A stretch of 64,000 nt of DNA from Symbiodinium natans. Lineage: Eukaryota > Sar > Dinophyceae > Suessiales > Symbiodiniaceae. Positions 51,801 through 59,696 of the stretch are shown here, piece by piece. Every line of letters begins with the position of its first letter. The stretch's first letter is position 1. Made by a program: the position numbers and the translations under genes. A model generated the notes under the pieces. That model ran no database searches, had not been told where the DNA came from, and saw nothing but the letters and a program-made list of their open reading frames with translations. The stretch lies in NCBI GenBank assembly GCA_905221605.1, contig CAJNDS010002224.1:87501-151500 (forward strand). Direction: 5' to 3'.

Positions 51801-54800
51801 TGAAGCCCCCCCCCCCCCCCCCCCTGGGGCCTCGGAAGTCTTTCTGGTCACCTGCCTCATGGTTCAGCTCGGTGACCAGTTCAGGCAAGGTCTCCTAAGA
51901 CGGCTTAGTGCTGTGCTTTGGGGGGGTTCATATGGGGGGTTTCCGAAAATAGGGGGTGCCCTTTTTGGGGGTCCCTTTTGAGGGGATTCCATTCTACTTG
52001 GGGTTCAAAAGGGGTACCCCTATTTTTCAGACATTATTTTTTATGTGTCCAATAGTAGGATGCCCTTCTATTCAGGACCCCAATAAGGTACCCCAATATC
52101 GTAAACCCCGCCAAATCGAGGGCAACCTGTTAAGCGAAAATCTGCCGGACACAGGATGTGACAACCTAAAAAGGCCGACGCGAAACCCGAAGTCTAAACC
52201 CTAGACCCCTCAACCCCTAGGAGCTCAACCAAGAGCAGGAACTCAAGCCCGAAACTTGCAACTCTCATAAATCCTAAACCCTAAACCCTAAACCCTAAAC
52301 CCCAAACCCTAAACCCTAAACCCTAAACCCTAAAATGAAGCCTGGAAATCCTGTGATTCTACAGTGTCGGAGTTTAGGGGTCAGGCCGAGGTTGGGTTGA
52401 GGACACAGGGTTGGTTTAGGGTTTAGGGAGAGCCTAGGGTTCAAGAGGAGCCCCCGCAAACAAATATATACTTTCTAGGAATAAGTAGCATAAAAGGATA
52501 ATGGGCTTAGGGTTTAGGGTTTAGGGTTAGGGTTTAGGGTTTAGGGTTCAGGGTTTAGGGTTTAGGGTTTAGGGCAAGTTTAGGGTTTAGGGTTTGGGGT
52601 TTAGGGTTTAGGGTTTAGGGCAAGTTTAGGGTTGAGGGTTTAGGGAACCCGGAACCAAATGAAGTATTAAAGTATAGTACTCCAAAACCCAGAAGCCTAT
52701 GCAAAGCCTTGCAAGGGCCAGGGCCTTAGGGCTTAGTGTCTACTGTGGGGTTTTTGGGCTTTCGGGTTTAGGGTCTAGTGTGGGCCTTGGGTTTAGGGCA
52801 TAGGGCCTACCGGGCTTTGGGCTTTAGAGTTTAAGGCCTTCTGGGAATTGATAGAGTGAACTTTGCATTTTCTTGTTGTGGAGTTCTCTGGGTGGGTGGG
52901 TATAACTCCGGCTCACCAACACACTGTTTGACTAGTGAAAGCCTGGACTTGAGATGCTGAACCCAAAACCCAAAACCCAAAACCCTGCAAAAACAGCCAG
53001 GATGTCTCGACCCTAAACGCCTAACAACCCAGACGCCAACACCCTTAACCGCAAACACCCTGAACCCCAAAAACACCCAGAACCCCCGACCAGCCAGAAT
53101 CCCCAAACACCCAGAATCCCAAAACACCCAGAACCCTAAACCCTAAACCCTAAACCCTAAACCCTAAACCCTAAACCCTAAACCCTAAACCCTAAACCCT
53201 AAACCCCAACACCTGAGTAAGCTTCAGTTTGGCGTCCGGGACCGAATTGAGAAGAATGCGCACAAAAGGCCGGGACAGCGGTCCTCCGCTTGGGTTTCGG
53301 GTCTAGGTTTAGGGTTTAGGGTTTAGGGTTTAGGGTTTAGGGTTTAGGGTTTAGGGTTTAGGGTTTAGGGTTTAGGGTTTAGGGTTTAGGATTCAGGAGT
53401 TAGGGGTTTAGGGTTTCGGGTTTAGGGTTTGTAGGATGTACGTAGGGGGCTTTAGGGGGTCCAGAAGACTTTCGCGGCTTGCGGGGATTTTTGAGGGCCA
53501 ACGCTTTACGGTTGATCATGAGGGTTTAGGGTTTAGGGGTTGTAGCGATTTGCGGGGGGGAGGGGGGGAAAGCTGAAATTGAAAACTCAAGGGGGTCATA
53601 CTCGGAACCCTCATAAGATTGTACCCCTCAAAGCTTCCCTTTTTGTACTCCTAATCTGGCACTTCTTTTCCCCTTAGAGGATCTTAGCGGTCCAAGCTGG
53701 ACCTTAAACCCTAAACCCTAGACCCTGAACCCTAAACCCTAAACCCTAAACCCTGAAACCTAAACCCTAACCCTAAACCCGAAACCCTAAACCCTAAACC
53801 CGAAACCCAAGCTGGTCTGGGCTCTGCGGGGTTTTGGGACTTGAGTTCAGGGCCAAGGCTATAGCGTCTCTCAGGGTTCAGGCTTTAGTTAGGGTTTAGG
53901 GTCCTACACACCCTAAACTTTAGACTCTGAAGGACCCCAAAGGAAGAGCGGCTGACCAAACACCCCATGTTCGCTGAACGTTGCGCAGCATGCCCGAATG
54001 GCCTCTTATCGATTTTCGAGGATCAGCACCCAAACAGATACAAACCAGCAAGAGCAAACCCTAAACCCTAAGCCCTAAGCCCTAAGCCCTAAGCCCTAAA
54101 CCCTAAACCCTAAACCCCGACAGTAGCACTGTAGGGTGGGTACCCTTTTGCTTTCCGACTGAAAATGCTTACAACCCAGTAGGCCTAAACCTTAGCCCGA
54201 AGCCCGAGATTGCTTCTACACAAGTGTAATCCGATTAAGAACCCTAAACCCTAAACCCTAAACCCTAAAACGTCTTGAGGCCGGCGCCTAATCGAGGATT
54301 GGCCCTTGGTTTTGTCTCCAGGTTTTAGGGGCTTGCGTTCCTGGAGCGCGAAACCTCCACGAGTCGCCAGCCAAAACCTACAAACCCCAAGCTATACACC
54401 CCTTAGAACCTTAATGAAGATACTATTTTTAGTATCCTCTTGGATTTTATATGAAGAGAAATGAAAAAACCCCGAGGGGGATATAGCAAGGAAACGGATC
54501 TTCAAGTCAAAAAGACATCCCCAAAACCCACAAAGCACACAACTCAGAACCACTAACCGGCCAATCCCCCAAACCACCCGAAACTACCCGAAACCCCTTG
54601 ATGAATGTTTATAAAGCTTCGGGTTTTAAAGGCTGAACCTGGCTTAACCTTCTAAGAATCAATTCCCAGGACCTCCGACCTAAGACCCGCCCCCTTCTCG
54701 CAAAGAGGGTTTAGGGTTTAGGGTTTAGGGTTTAGGGTTTATGCAACCAGGGGGCTACCCAGCTTGCACCCGTGCAGCATCGCCATGGCAAACACTCGGC

Positions 54801-57800
54801 CACAAACCTCGCCGATTTGGGGTAGAGGGTTGAATCTTGCGAGTCGCTGTTCGCATTTGCAGGTTAATGTCAGGGGCCGGGGTTTAGGTTTTCAGGTCCG
54901 GTTAAGGGGGATTTAGGGCTGCGGCTCAAGAGTCTCGTGTTGCTTTGCTGCCGCCGCCGGCCTCTCAAAAAACTCAAGCCTACAAAGATTCGTACACCCG
55001 AGATCACCCCACCCTAAACCCTAAACCCTAAAGCACTGGCCTGAGCCGCGGCGACATCGGTCTCCCAATGTAGCCTGACCCGGGGACAAGGCTGCCATTC
55101 CGGATGTTTTTGCGCAGCCACATAGCGTCGGTTCAGCAGCCGCCCCGTGGGCGACACAGCAGAGTTGGTCGCTTGCTGAACATGCCCCGCGCGTTGGGCG
55201 CGGTACTTTCGCAAGATCGAGTTTTTCCCCTAAGGGTCCATGTACGTATCTAGTATATACTAGGGCCCGAAAGCTACTGTATGGGAACCCTCATATTTAA
55301 GGCCCAGCCCTAAACCCTAAACCCTAAACCCTAAACCCTAAACCCTAAACCCTAAACCCCAGGCATAAACGAAATAGGTACATGGACCCTTAGGGCACGG
55401 GAGCAGCGAGTCACAGCGCAAGCTTTACTAGACCCAAGAGAAACCTAGGAATCCCAAGGGTGCCCCTGTTGCTTTAAAGGGTTTAGGGTTTAGGGTTTAG
55501 GGTTTAGGGTTTAGGAACCTAAACCCTGAAAGACGGGAAGAAGGGCCTACAACTCTGGGTCCTAATCCACCATCTGGTGGAGCTCTGCTGTAGGGTCTAG
55601 TGTTTAAGGTTTAGGGTTTTGGGTTTAGGGTTTAGGGCCATGGTGGTTTAGGGGCGTAGCTACGGTTTAGGGATGTTAGGAAGGGATGAGTTTGGGATCC
55701 TGGGGGGAAGTGTACGAAGCTTAGGCGCACTGCACCACTGGAGAATCCTAAGCCCTAAACCCTAAACCCTAAGCCCTAAACTCACTGTAAACCCTAAACT
55801 CCTACACCCTAAACCCTAAACCCCAGATGAACACAGACCAGGAAGCTTGGTACAGCCGGTTCGGCATGCGCATGCATCCCGTTGCGTCCACCTCGTGGGT
55901 GGGGTTTAGGGCTTAGGGTTTAGGGTTCAGGGTTTAGGGTTTAGGAATCCTAAACCCTAAAACCCCAAACCCGACGGGTGCTAGGGACAAATACTTTTCA
56001 GGGGTGTTCAAGGAGGGTTCGTAAACCAAGGTTCCCTAGTGCTCCCCAGTCCTCCCTAGGGCACCCTAAGCCCAGGTTCCCTAGGGTATCCCACTTGAGC
56101 CCCCATCCCTTAAGAAATCTATAAACTGTCAGGGCGTCGTTCAAAAATGGAAATTAGGTTGGGCAGCTACTCTATGCAGATTCTGATATGAAACCGATGA
56201 ACCCAAAACCCCCAAAACCCGTTAACCCTAAAGCAACCCTAGGGTTTAGGGTTTAGGGTTCAGGGTTCAGGGTTTAGGGTGGAGGGTCGCCCTGAACGCC
56301 TAAAGCCCCCGAAATCCGACCGGGCCGCCGGGAACGGCATGGGGTGCATCGAGCCCCGGCCCGTCAGCTTCCAGATGGTGGGCTCGCCCTGGTTTTAGGG
56401 GTTTGGGGTTCAGGATTTAGGGGTTTAGGGTTTAGGGTTCAGGGCTTAGGGCTTAGGGCTTGGGGTTTAGGGTTTAGGGTTTGGGGTTTAGGGTTTGGGG
56501 CTTAGGGTTTACAAGGTTTAGGGTTTAGAGCTTAGGGTCTAGGGTTCAGGGCGGGCATGCTCTTCCTGAGGTCGATTGGGCCTTGGGGCAGAGCTTTATC
56601 TATGCTGGCAACATGCTCCTGTTTCGTGTTTTAGGGCATAGCTACAGGGGCCTTAGGCTTCGGGGTTTTGCCTGTAGGGGCCTTGTAGTAGAGACTTGGG
56701 TTCCGGGATAAGGGTGATCCTGTTCTATCCATGAACTTACATGATCCCGAATCTGGGCCCTTAATGGGGGGGGGAACCCTTACATACCCTTATACACCCC
56801 TTAAAGAACCCCAAAAAACCCAAGGGCCCCATACTTCAGAACCCAAGGACCCCATACTTCAGGACCCTTCAAGGAAGGTACGGGAGCAGGTTCAGGAACG
56901 ATGGTAACCTGGTAGCCCGGTAACCATATTATACTAGGGGCACCCTTTTTTTTTTGTTGGGGGGGGGGGGGGGGGGGGTTTAGGGTTTAGGGTTTAGGGT
57001 TTAGGGTTTAGGGTTTAGGGTTTAGGGTCTAGGGTTTAGGGATTAGGGTTTAGGGTACCTTTTTGGGGGTTGATTACTTGATAAGGGAACCCATGCCCAA
57101 AAAGGGGTAAAGGGTACCACTGGGCCACCATGGACACTTCCCCCTAGACTTCAACCCGCTCCTTGAGCCGCGGAGTGTCCACGAGGTAGTAGGTGAACGA
57201 GGCGAAGAAGTCGCGGGTCAACCCTCCAGCATCCACGCCTTTCCTGACAGGGCGGGGGGGGGGGGGGGGGGTTGGTTTGAGTTGTAATTATAGGGGGGCT
57301 TATGAAGCTCCCTAAGCCCTAAGCCCTAAGCCCTAAGCCCTAAGCCCTAAGCCCTAAGCCCTAAGCCCTAAGCCCTAAGCCCTAAGCCCTAAGCCCTAAG
57401 CCCTAAGCCCTAAGCCCTAAGCCCCCTGAACCCCCCAAACCCTACACCCTTAAAGCCCACTGTCTTCTGTTTGGGCTGCGAGGGTACGTGGGGCTTCCTT
57501 TCTGTGGGTTCGGGACGGGGAAGCAAAGGTCCAGGGCTTGGAGTTTTAGGGGTTTAGGGTTTAGGGTTTAGGGTTTAGGGTTTAGGGTTACATGGCCCCC
57601 TTCGTATGAGCCCTTAAACGGGTACCCCTTGTATACCCCTTATATATACTCTATACAAATACTATATACTCTATACAAATCAAGGGTCCATACATCCGAA
57701 CCCTTTGAAGGAGGTCCCATGAGACTACCCTTAGGAAGAGAATCTCATCACTCCGCCATTGGAGGATCTTTAGGGTTTATAGGGTTTAGGGTTTGGGGTT

Positions 57801-58540
57801 TGGAGTTTAGGGCTTAGGGTGCCGGCAAGATGACACTACGAAGGAAGAACCCTAAACCTAACTCCAGTGCGTCAGGACCATACGGACCCTATGTATGGCA
57901 GTTCCTTTCTTGGGGGGACCTAGGTGTCTCCGAATCTGCAGTTCCTTCTTGGGGGACCTGATTCTTTCTTATTTTACGGTGACCCAAAGCCAGGCACCAC
58001 AAAGACGGGAACTACAACTAACAACATAAGGTGGTTCACCATTAGCCTGAAAAAGACCTAAACCCTAAACCTAAACCCTAAACCCTAAACCCTAAACCCT
58101 AAACCCTAAACCCTAAACCCTAAACCCTAAACCCTAAACCCTAAACCCTAAACCCTAAACCCTAAAAACCCTAAACCCTAAACCCTAAACCCCCCCCCCC
58201 CCCCCTAACAAGGGGTTTGTAGGGATTTTTGGGGTTTAGGGTTTCGAGGGTTTGGAAGTTTAGGGCTGCTGGGGTTTGGGGCTTCGGGCTAGGGCTTTAT
58301 AGGGTTTGTAGGGTTTGGGGTTTCTAGGGCTTGGGGCTTCGGGCTGTAGAGCTTCTAGGGCTTATTAGGATTTTGGGGTTTAGGGCTTTGCGTTTTGGAA
58401 GGGTACATCTAGGTTTACGTACCGGGCAGATCTTAAGTGTCAGTGTCACTTTTGAAGAACCGCTGACGAAGTGGCTCGCCCGCGTAGGTCACGTGCAGGC
58501 GTGTGAGCATCTGCTTGCGATTCATTTCCATGACTTGGTC
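40780..58540 (-). CDS. HECT-type E3 ubiquitin-protein ligase gene, split into at least 12 exons (H1-H12)
   Basis: HECT ligases take ubiquitin from an E2 onto a catalytic cysteine and pass it to a substrate. The minus strand shows family landmarks in the right order over 17.8 kb: HVTYAG-GVDAGGLTRDFF (H1/H2), WKLTGRGSMHPMP (H3), CGRVFAMAMLHGCKLG (H4), PLSRPFVRILLNSV (H5), LERPLEELGL (H6), PSGGANIEVTDENK (H7), EHAASWFRAGLVDVLGG (H8), WRAVTEVTSRVKEQASWFF (H9), VLEEDFDDELRGK (H10), VLQFTTGSSS (H11), RLPTAMTCGNMLQLPRH (H12), then TAA. Phases agree at H1-H2, H2-H3, H4-H5, H5-H6, H8-H9, H9-H10 and H10-H11. They disagree at H3-H4, H6-H7, H7-H8 and H11-H12, where short exons must be missing. Substrate-binding N-terminal exons should lie beyond 58.5 kb. 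Specific subfamily unknown. Confidence 0.88.
41659..41790. mobile_element. MITE-like element, family M5
   Basis: TTACATGGTCCCTTAGTACGG, GGGCCCTTACAAGGGG, CAGAACCGTTTGAAGGAGGG and GACCATATTAAGGGAGCATA follow the order of the other M5 copies. Confidence 0.55.
41933..42023. mobile_element. MITE-like element, family M7
   Basis: GTTCATGGTTGGGATAATAT, CTTTAAGTACCCTTAAAAA and AACATGTTC match 6067-6197; the AT-rich centre is shorter. Confidence 0.55.
42912..42971 (-). CDS. HECT exon H11
   Basis: The minus-strand reading VLQFTTGSSSMGRATRQSFL has the LLQFVTGS-type motif of the C-lobe. Acceptor CCCAGAG, donor CTG / GTGCAA, 20 codons, phase 0. The frame stays open past the donor, so the end may be further left. 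Confidence 0.75.
42972..43682. repeat. Intron with the longest TTTAGGG array
   Basis: TTTAGGG/TTTGGGG units at 42999-43052, unique sequence, CCCTAAA at 43255-43350, then about 31 nearly perfect G-strand heptamers at 43439-43657 with one lost base near 43527. Confidence 0.9.
43683..43721 (-). CDS. HECT exon H10 (39 bp micro-exon)
   Basis: Thirteen codons on the minus strand, VLEEDFDDELRGK, between CCAAGCAG and GTCGGG. Phase 0 on both sides joins WFFQ of H9 to VLQFTTG of H11, matching the family order WFW-x-F-x-ELR-x-LLQFVTG. The perfect fit of such a short exon is strong support for the model. Confidence 0.8.
43722..44689. repeat. Intron: arrays in both orientations
   Basis: TTTAGGG units at 43734-43770 and 43902-44010; C run 44109-44122; degenerate CCCTAAA units through 44680, with a repeated module (AAGGCCTTTAGGGCTTCCCG at 44420 and 44530). 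A minus-strand island at 43800-43868 (ITEAFGMCGRMSRLEHC) is open but has no place in the HECT order. Confidence 0.65.
44690..44758 (-). CDS. HECT exon H9
   Basis: The minus-strand reading VAMWRAVTEVTSRVKEQASW continues to FFQ, corresponding to the DDWRxxTxY...WFW region. Acceptor GTCCCAG; GC donor (TTCCAG, then GCTCAC) gives phase 0. The open frame continues to a GTTTAGGG donor, but only the GC site joins H10 in family register. Confidence 0.8.
44785..44910 (+). repeat. GGGTTGA heptamer block inside a TTTAGGG array
   Basis: Five TTTAGGG units, nine TTGAGGG units, six TTTAGGG units. The centre has been homogenised to a different 7-mer. Confidence 0.95.
44911..46503. repeat. Intron: unique sequence, AT microsatellite, TAGTAGGGGG repeat
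   Basis: Unique to 45300 (a diverged 70-base hairpin-like stretch near 44965-45060), CCCTAAA-like units near 45510-45550, a G run 45733-45750, (TA)n at 45757-45850, a (TAGTAGGGGG)n block at 46130-46200 and C-strand arrays at 46330-46500. No exon seen. Confidence 0.65.
45757..45850. repeat. (TA)n / TATG microsatellite
   Basis: TA runs broken by TATGTATG. Tyr/Ile-rich ORFs here are its translation. Confidence 0.95.
46504..46600 (-). CDS. HECT exon H8
   Basis: The minus-strand reading includes EHAASWFRAGLVDVLGGHKE, then LKSQPGE. Acceptor CTCCCAAG; donor is the array itself (GGCGAG, then GTTTAGGG). Phase 2 in, 0 out. It is placed as the link between NIEVTDENK and the WRAVT exon. Confidence 0.8.
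48290..48460 (-). repeat. CCCTATAAA nonamer block
   Basis: Imperfect CCCTATAAA repeats, the C-strand form of the TTTATAGGG variant at 9127-9215. Confidence 0.9.
48493..48643 (-). CDS. Exon-like island, possibly part of the HECT gene
   Basis: The minus-strand frame reads KLLDPIHAMGMCLENHKN and later SAQYDSYEYLFLEIDA, open for 50 codons from acceptor TTTATAG to GCG / GTTTAGGG. Codon content looks genuine. It lies between H8 and H7 but is not a HECT motif, so it may be a lineage-specific insertion or an unrelated exon. Confidence 0.45.
49349..49432. mobile_element. MITE-like element, family M4 (remnant)
   Basis: CAGTAGCTTTAGGGCC, GTATATACTATGTAC and GACCCTTAGGG match the right half of M4 copies. 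Confidence 0.45.
49586..49655 (-). CDS. HECT exon H7
   Basis: The minus-strand reading TWLPSGGANIEVTDENKAK is the LxPGGxNIxVTxENK motif between the N-lobe strands. Acceptor CCTAAG; donor AAAGG / GTTTAGGG formed by the array. Phase 0 in, 1 out. Confidence 0.85.
50390..50480. mobile_element. MITE-like element, family M1, right end replaced by telomeric repeat
   Basis: TGGGATGTTCCCCCTTATAC and the centre match other M1 copies, but the right arm stops at AAGGACTGTTA and continues directly as CGGGTAAACCCTAAACCC. Confidence 0.8.
50671..50778 (-). repeat. CCCTAAA array
   Basis: Fifteen perfect C-strand heptamers. Confidence 0.97.
51330..51388 (-). CDS. HECT exon H6
   Basis: The minus-strand reading FLERPLEELGLAGTLSLFW corresponds to the DLGLTFSV region. 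The start at 51388 (after AACAAAGAG) gives phase 0 to match H5; a stronger acceptor at 51400 (CTCACAG) would add NKE but not fit phase. The donor is GC in the array (TGGGA, then GCTTAGGG). Confidence 0.7.
51389..53212. repeat. Intron: TTTTAGGG octamers, C run, M6 element, arrays
   Basis: TTTTAGGG octamers 51415-51490, CCCTAAA 51708-51776, C run 51808-51823, M6 copy 51935-52112, TTTAGGG units 52505-52645, CCCTAAA 53133-53207. A minus-strand island at 52845-52960 (SRLSLVKQCVGEPELYPP) is open and might hold a missing N-lobe exon; not called. Confidence 0.6.
51935..52112. mobile_element. Repeat element, family M6
   Basis: GGGGGTTTCCGAAAATAGGG at the left and ACCCCAATATCGTAAACCCC at the right are rough inverse ends. 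GGGGTACCCCTATTTTTCAG and CAGGACCCCAATAAGGTACC recur in other M6 pieces. Confidence 0.5.
53213..53283 (-). CDS. HECT exon H5
   Basis: The minus-strand reading PLSRPFVRILLNSVPDAKLK continues H4 (HGCKLG-PLSRPF). Acceptor GCGGAG, donor ACTCAG / GTGTTGG. Entry phase 1 exactly completes the codon split in H4. Confidence 0.82.
53305..53391 (+). repeat. TTTAGGG array
   Basis: Twelve G-strand heptamers directly right of H5; the C-strand array at 53133-53207 is directly left, the typical exon setting. Confidence 0.97.
53392..54758. repeat. Intron: mostly unique with short arrays
   Basis: Short arrays near 53520, 53704-53815 (C), 54057-54115 (C, with CCCTAAG), 54238-54268 and 54707-54742 (G). Unique parts contain no exon I recognise. 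Confidence 0.6.
54759..54807 (-). CDS. HECT exon H4
   Basis: Minus-strand reading VCGRVFAMAMLHGCKLG, the FxGRxxGxAxxxG helix of the N-lobe. Acceptor GGCGAG, donor CTGG / GTAGCC. It is 49 bp. IGE lies in frame just before the acceptor. Confidence 0.82.
55014..55214 (-). CDS. Unresolved open island
   Basis: A 66-codon minus-strand frame (NSAVSPTGRLLNRRYVAAQK, then HPEWQPCPRVRLHWE) starts right of a C-strand repeat. Composition looks coding, but it does not fit between H4 and H3 by motif. It could be an exon of a paralogue or chance. Confidence 0.3.
   Translation of the reverse strand: MRKYRAQRAGHVQQATNSAVSPTGRLLNRRYVAAQKHPEWQPCPRVRLHWETDVAAAQASALGFRV
55228..55395. mobile_element. MITE-like element, family M4, interrupted by a telomeric array
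   Basis: CCCTAAGGGTCCATGTAC at the left is the exact inverse of the right end (55378-55395). A CCCTAAA array of about eight units (55309-55360) interrupts the element between GGCCCAG and GGCATAAACG. The copy at 39342-39450 has no such array. Confidence 0.9.
55396..56306. repeat. Intron: telomeric mosaic
   Basis: Short G arrays at 55480-55516 and 55900-55945, C units at 55745-55830, and a block at 55990-56145 partly shared with 41270-41480. The island 55827-55900 is open on minus (EVDATGCMRMPNRLYQAS in one frame) between C- and G-strand repeats; it may be a HECT exon between H3 and H4, but the frame is unclear. Confidence 0.55.
56307..56388 (-). CDS. HECT exon H3
   Basis: The minus-strand reading GEPTIWKLTGRGSMHPMPFP continues H2. 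Acceptor AAACCAG, GC donor (GGGG, then GCTTTAGG, a telomere-like unit). Phase 0 in. Confidence 0.78.
56389..57149. repeat. Intron: G arrays, M5 and M2 elements
   Basis: TTTAGGG/TTTGGGG units 56393-56550, an M5 copy at 56726-56885 and the M2 copy at 56910-57130. Confidence 0.75.
56910..57130. mobile_element. MITE-like element, family M2, interrupted by a telomeric array
   Basis: TGGTAGCCCGGTAACCATAT at the left, GTACCACTGGGCCACCA at the right. A G run and eleven TTTAGGG units (56959-57056) sit in the centre. The copy at 59697-59819 has the same flanks without the array. Confidence 0.9.
57150..57238 (-). CDS. HECT exon H2: start of the N-lobe
   Basis: The minus-strand reading GVDAGGLTRDFFASFTYYLV is a hallmark of the HECT domain start. 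Acceptor AGGAAAG; donor GAA / GTCTAGGG. GC at the start completes the split codon of H1. Confidence 0.88.
57253..57424. repeat. G run and homogenised CCCTAAG array
   Basis: G run at 57253-57270, then seventeen perfect copies of CCCTAAG at 57309-57424. The same variant forms a block near 21930. Confidence 0.97.
57588..57738. mobile_element. MITE-like element, family M5
   Basis: TTACATGGCCCCCTTCGTAT, GAGCCCTTAAACGGG, a duplicated ATACTATATACTCTATACAA, then CATCCGAACCCTTTGAAGG and GGTCCCATGAGACTACCC. Confidence 0.65.
57739..58479. repeat. Intron with a long C-strand array
   Basis: Unique to 58045, CCCTAAA array 58064-58190 (about seventeen units) ending in a C run 58191-58206, then TTTAGGG-like and TTTGTAGGG units to 58400. 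A 77-codon + ORF (58331-58564) overlaps H1 on the other strand and is not supported. Confidence 0.75.
58480..58540 (-). CDS. HECT exon H1
   Basis: The minus-strand reading VMEMNRKQMLTRLHVTYAG leads into GVDAGG. Acceptor CCTCGCAG; GC donor (GCGG, then GCGAGC). Exit phase 1 fits H2 precisely. It is equivalent to the basic segment plus VxFxGE that precedes the HECT core. Confidence 0.78.
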
Positions 58541-59352
58541 CTGCGAGGCCCCTATTTAGTCTAAACCCAAAACCCTACCAAACCCAAACCCGAAACCCTA
58601 AACCCTAAACCCCAAACCCGAAACCCTAAACCCTAAACCCTAAACGCTAAACCCTAACCTAAGCCCTAAACCCTACACCCTAAACCCTAACCCTAACCCA
58701 AACCCTAAGCCCTAAACCCGAAACCCTAACTCACCGATGAGCAAGACCCTCGGGTTAAACGAGCCCAGGTTAGGAGGGTTTAGGGTTTAGGGTTTAGGGT
58801 TTAGGGTTTAGGGTTTAGGGTTTAGGGTTTAGGGTTTAGGGTTTAGGGTTTAGGGTTTAGGGTTTAGGGTTACATCCTGGAACCCGAACCCGAACCCGAC
58901 ATTACATAGCGCCCAAACCCCAAATCCTAAACCCACACCCTCCTCCTCCTTCCCCGGCCCCTCAACTGGTCCCCAGCTTCTGGCCCCTCCTGTGTTCCTC
59001 TTACCTGACCCCCTGCCTCGCTACCTTCAATGGTGGGAATTGAGGGCGACAGCCCTAAACCCTAAAAGGCAGTGGTCTGGGTCACAGCGGGTGGGGAGAA
59101 AGAACCCAGCATCCTAAACCCAACGCCCCAAAGGTTCTTAGGCAAGTAGCCGCAAAGAGGAGTTACAAGTGGGGTCTAGTGAAACTGTTAGGTGCCCCAG
59201 AACTTAAACCAACCAGCACCACCACTACCCACACTCAGGCCCTAAACCCTAAACCCTAAACCCTAAACCCTAAACCCTAAACCCTAAACCCTAAACCCTA
59301 AACCCTAAACCCTAAACCCTGAACCCTGAACCCTGAACCCTGAACCCTGAAC
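58541..59352. repeat. Telomeric mosaic upstream of H1
   Basis: C-strand units 58560-58730, G-strand array 58778-58872, a pyrimidine-rich unique stretch 58940-59030 with a minus-strand CAG / GTAAGA donor near 58995 but no clear exon, then a C-strand array 59238-59345 ending in CCCTGAA units. Confidence 0.7.
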
Positions 59353-59404
59353 CCTGGCCGTGAAGCCCAGGGTCCGCCACGGAGAAGAAGAAGGTCCTGC
59401 GATC
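59353..59404 (-). CDS. Exon-like island upstream of H1
   Basis: Minus-strand reading DRRTFFFSVADPGLHGQ between acceptor GACAAAG and donor CAGG / GTTCAGGG. It could be an N-terminal HECT-gene exon; exit phase 1 does not match H1 directly. Confidence 0.4.
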
Positions 59405-59555
59405 CTTTGTCCATCGAATTCCGCGGTTTGCGGTTTAAGGCTTTGAGCTTCGGATGGACCCCAGGGAGGGTTTAGGGTTTGGGGTTTGGGGTTTACGGTT
59501 TAGGGTTTAGGGCTTGGGGTTAAGGGTTTAGGGTTTGGGGTTCTGGGTTTGTTTT

Positions 59556-59655
59556 TTGGATGTTCCCCCTTATACTAACAGTCCTGAATGGGGGTTTGTA
59601 TAGAGGATGCTATAATCCCTATTAAGGACTGTTAGTATAAGGGGGAACATCCCAA
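59556..59655. mobile_element. MITE-like element, family M1
   Basis: TTGGATGTTCCCCCTTATAC and its inverse, 100 bp. Nearly perfect arms of about 33 bases; the best copy of the family. Confidence 0.92.
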
Positions 59656-59696
59656 CGTTGAGCGCTTAGGCAGGGCCTTAGGCAGGGCCTTAATCT

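Noticed and set aside
55827-55900. A HECT exon between H3 and H4
   Set aside because: The island has the right flanks, but two minus frames are possible and neither gives a clear HECT motif, so it is only mentioned in the intron entry.
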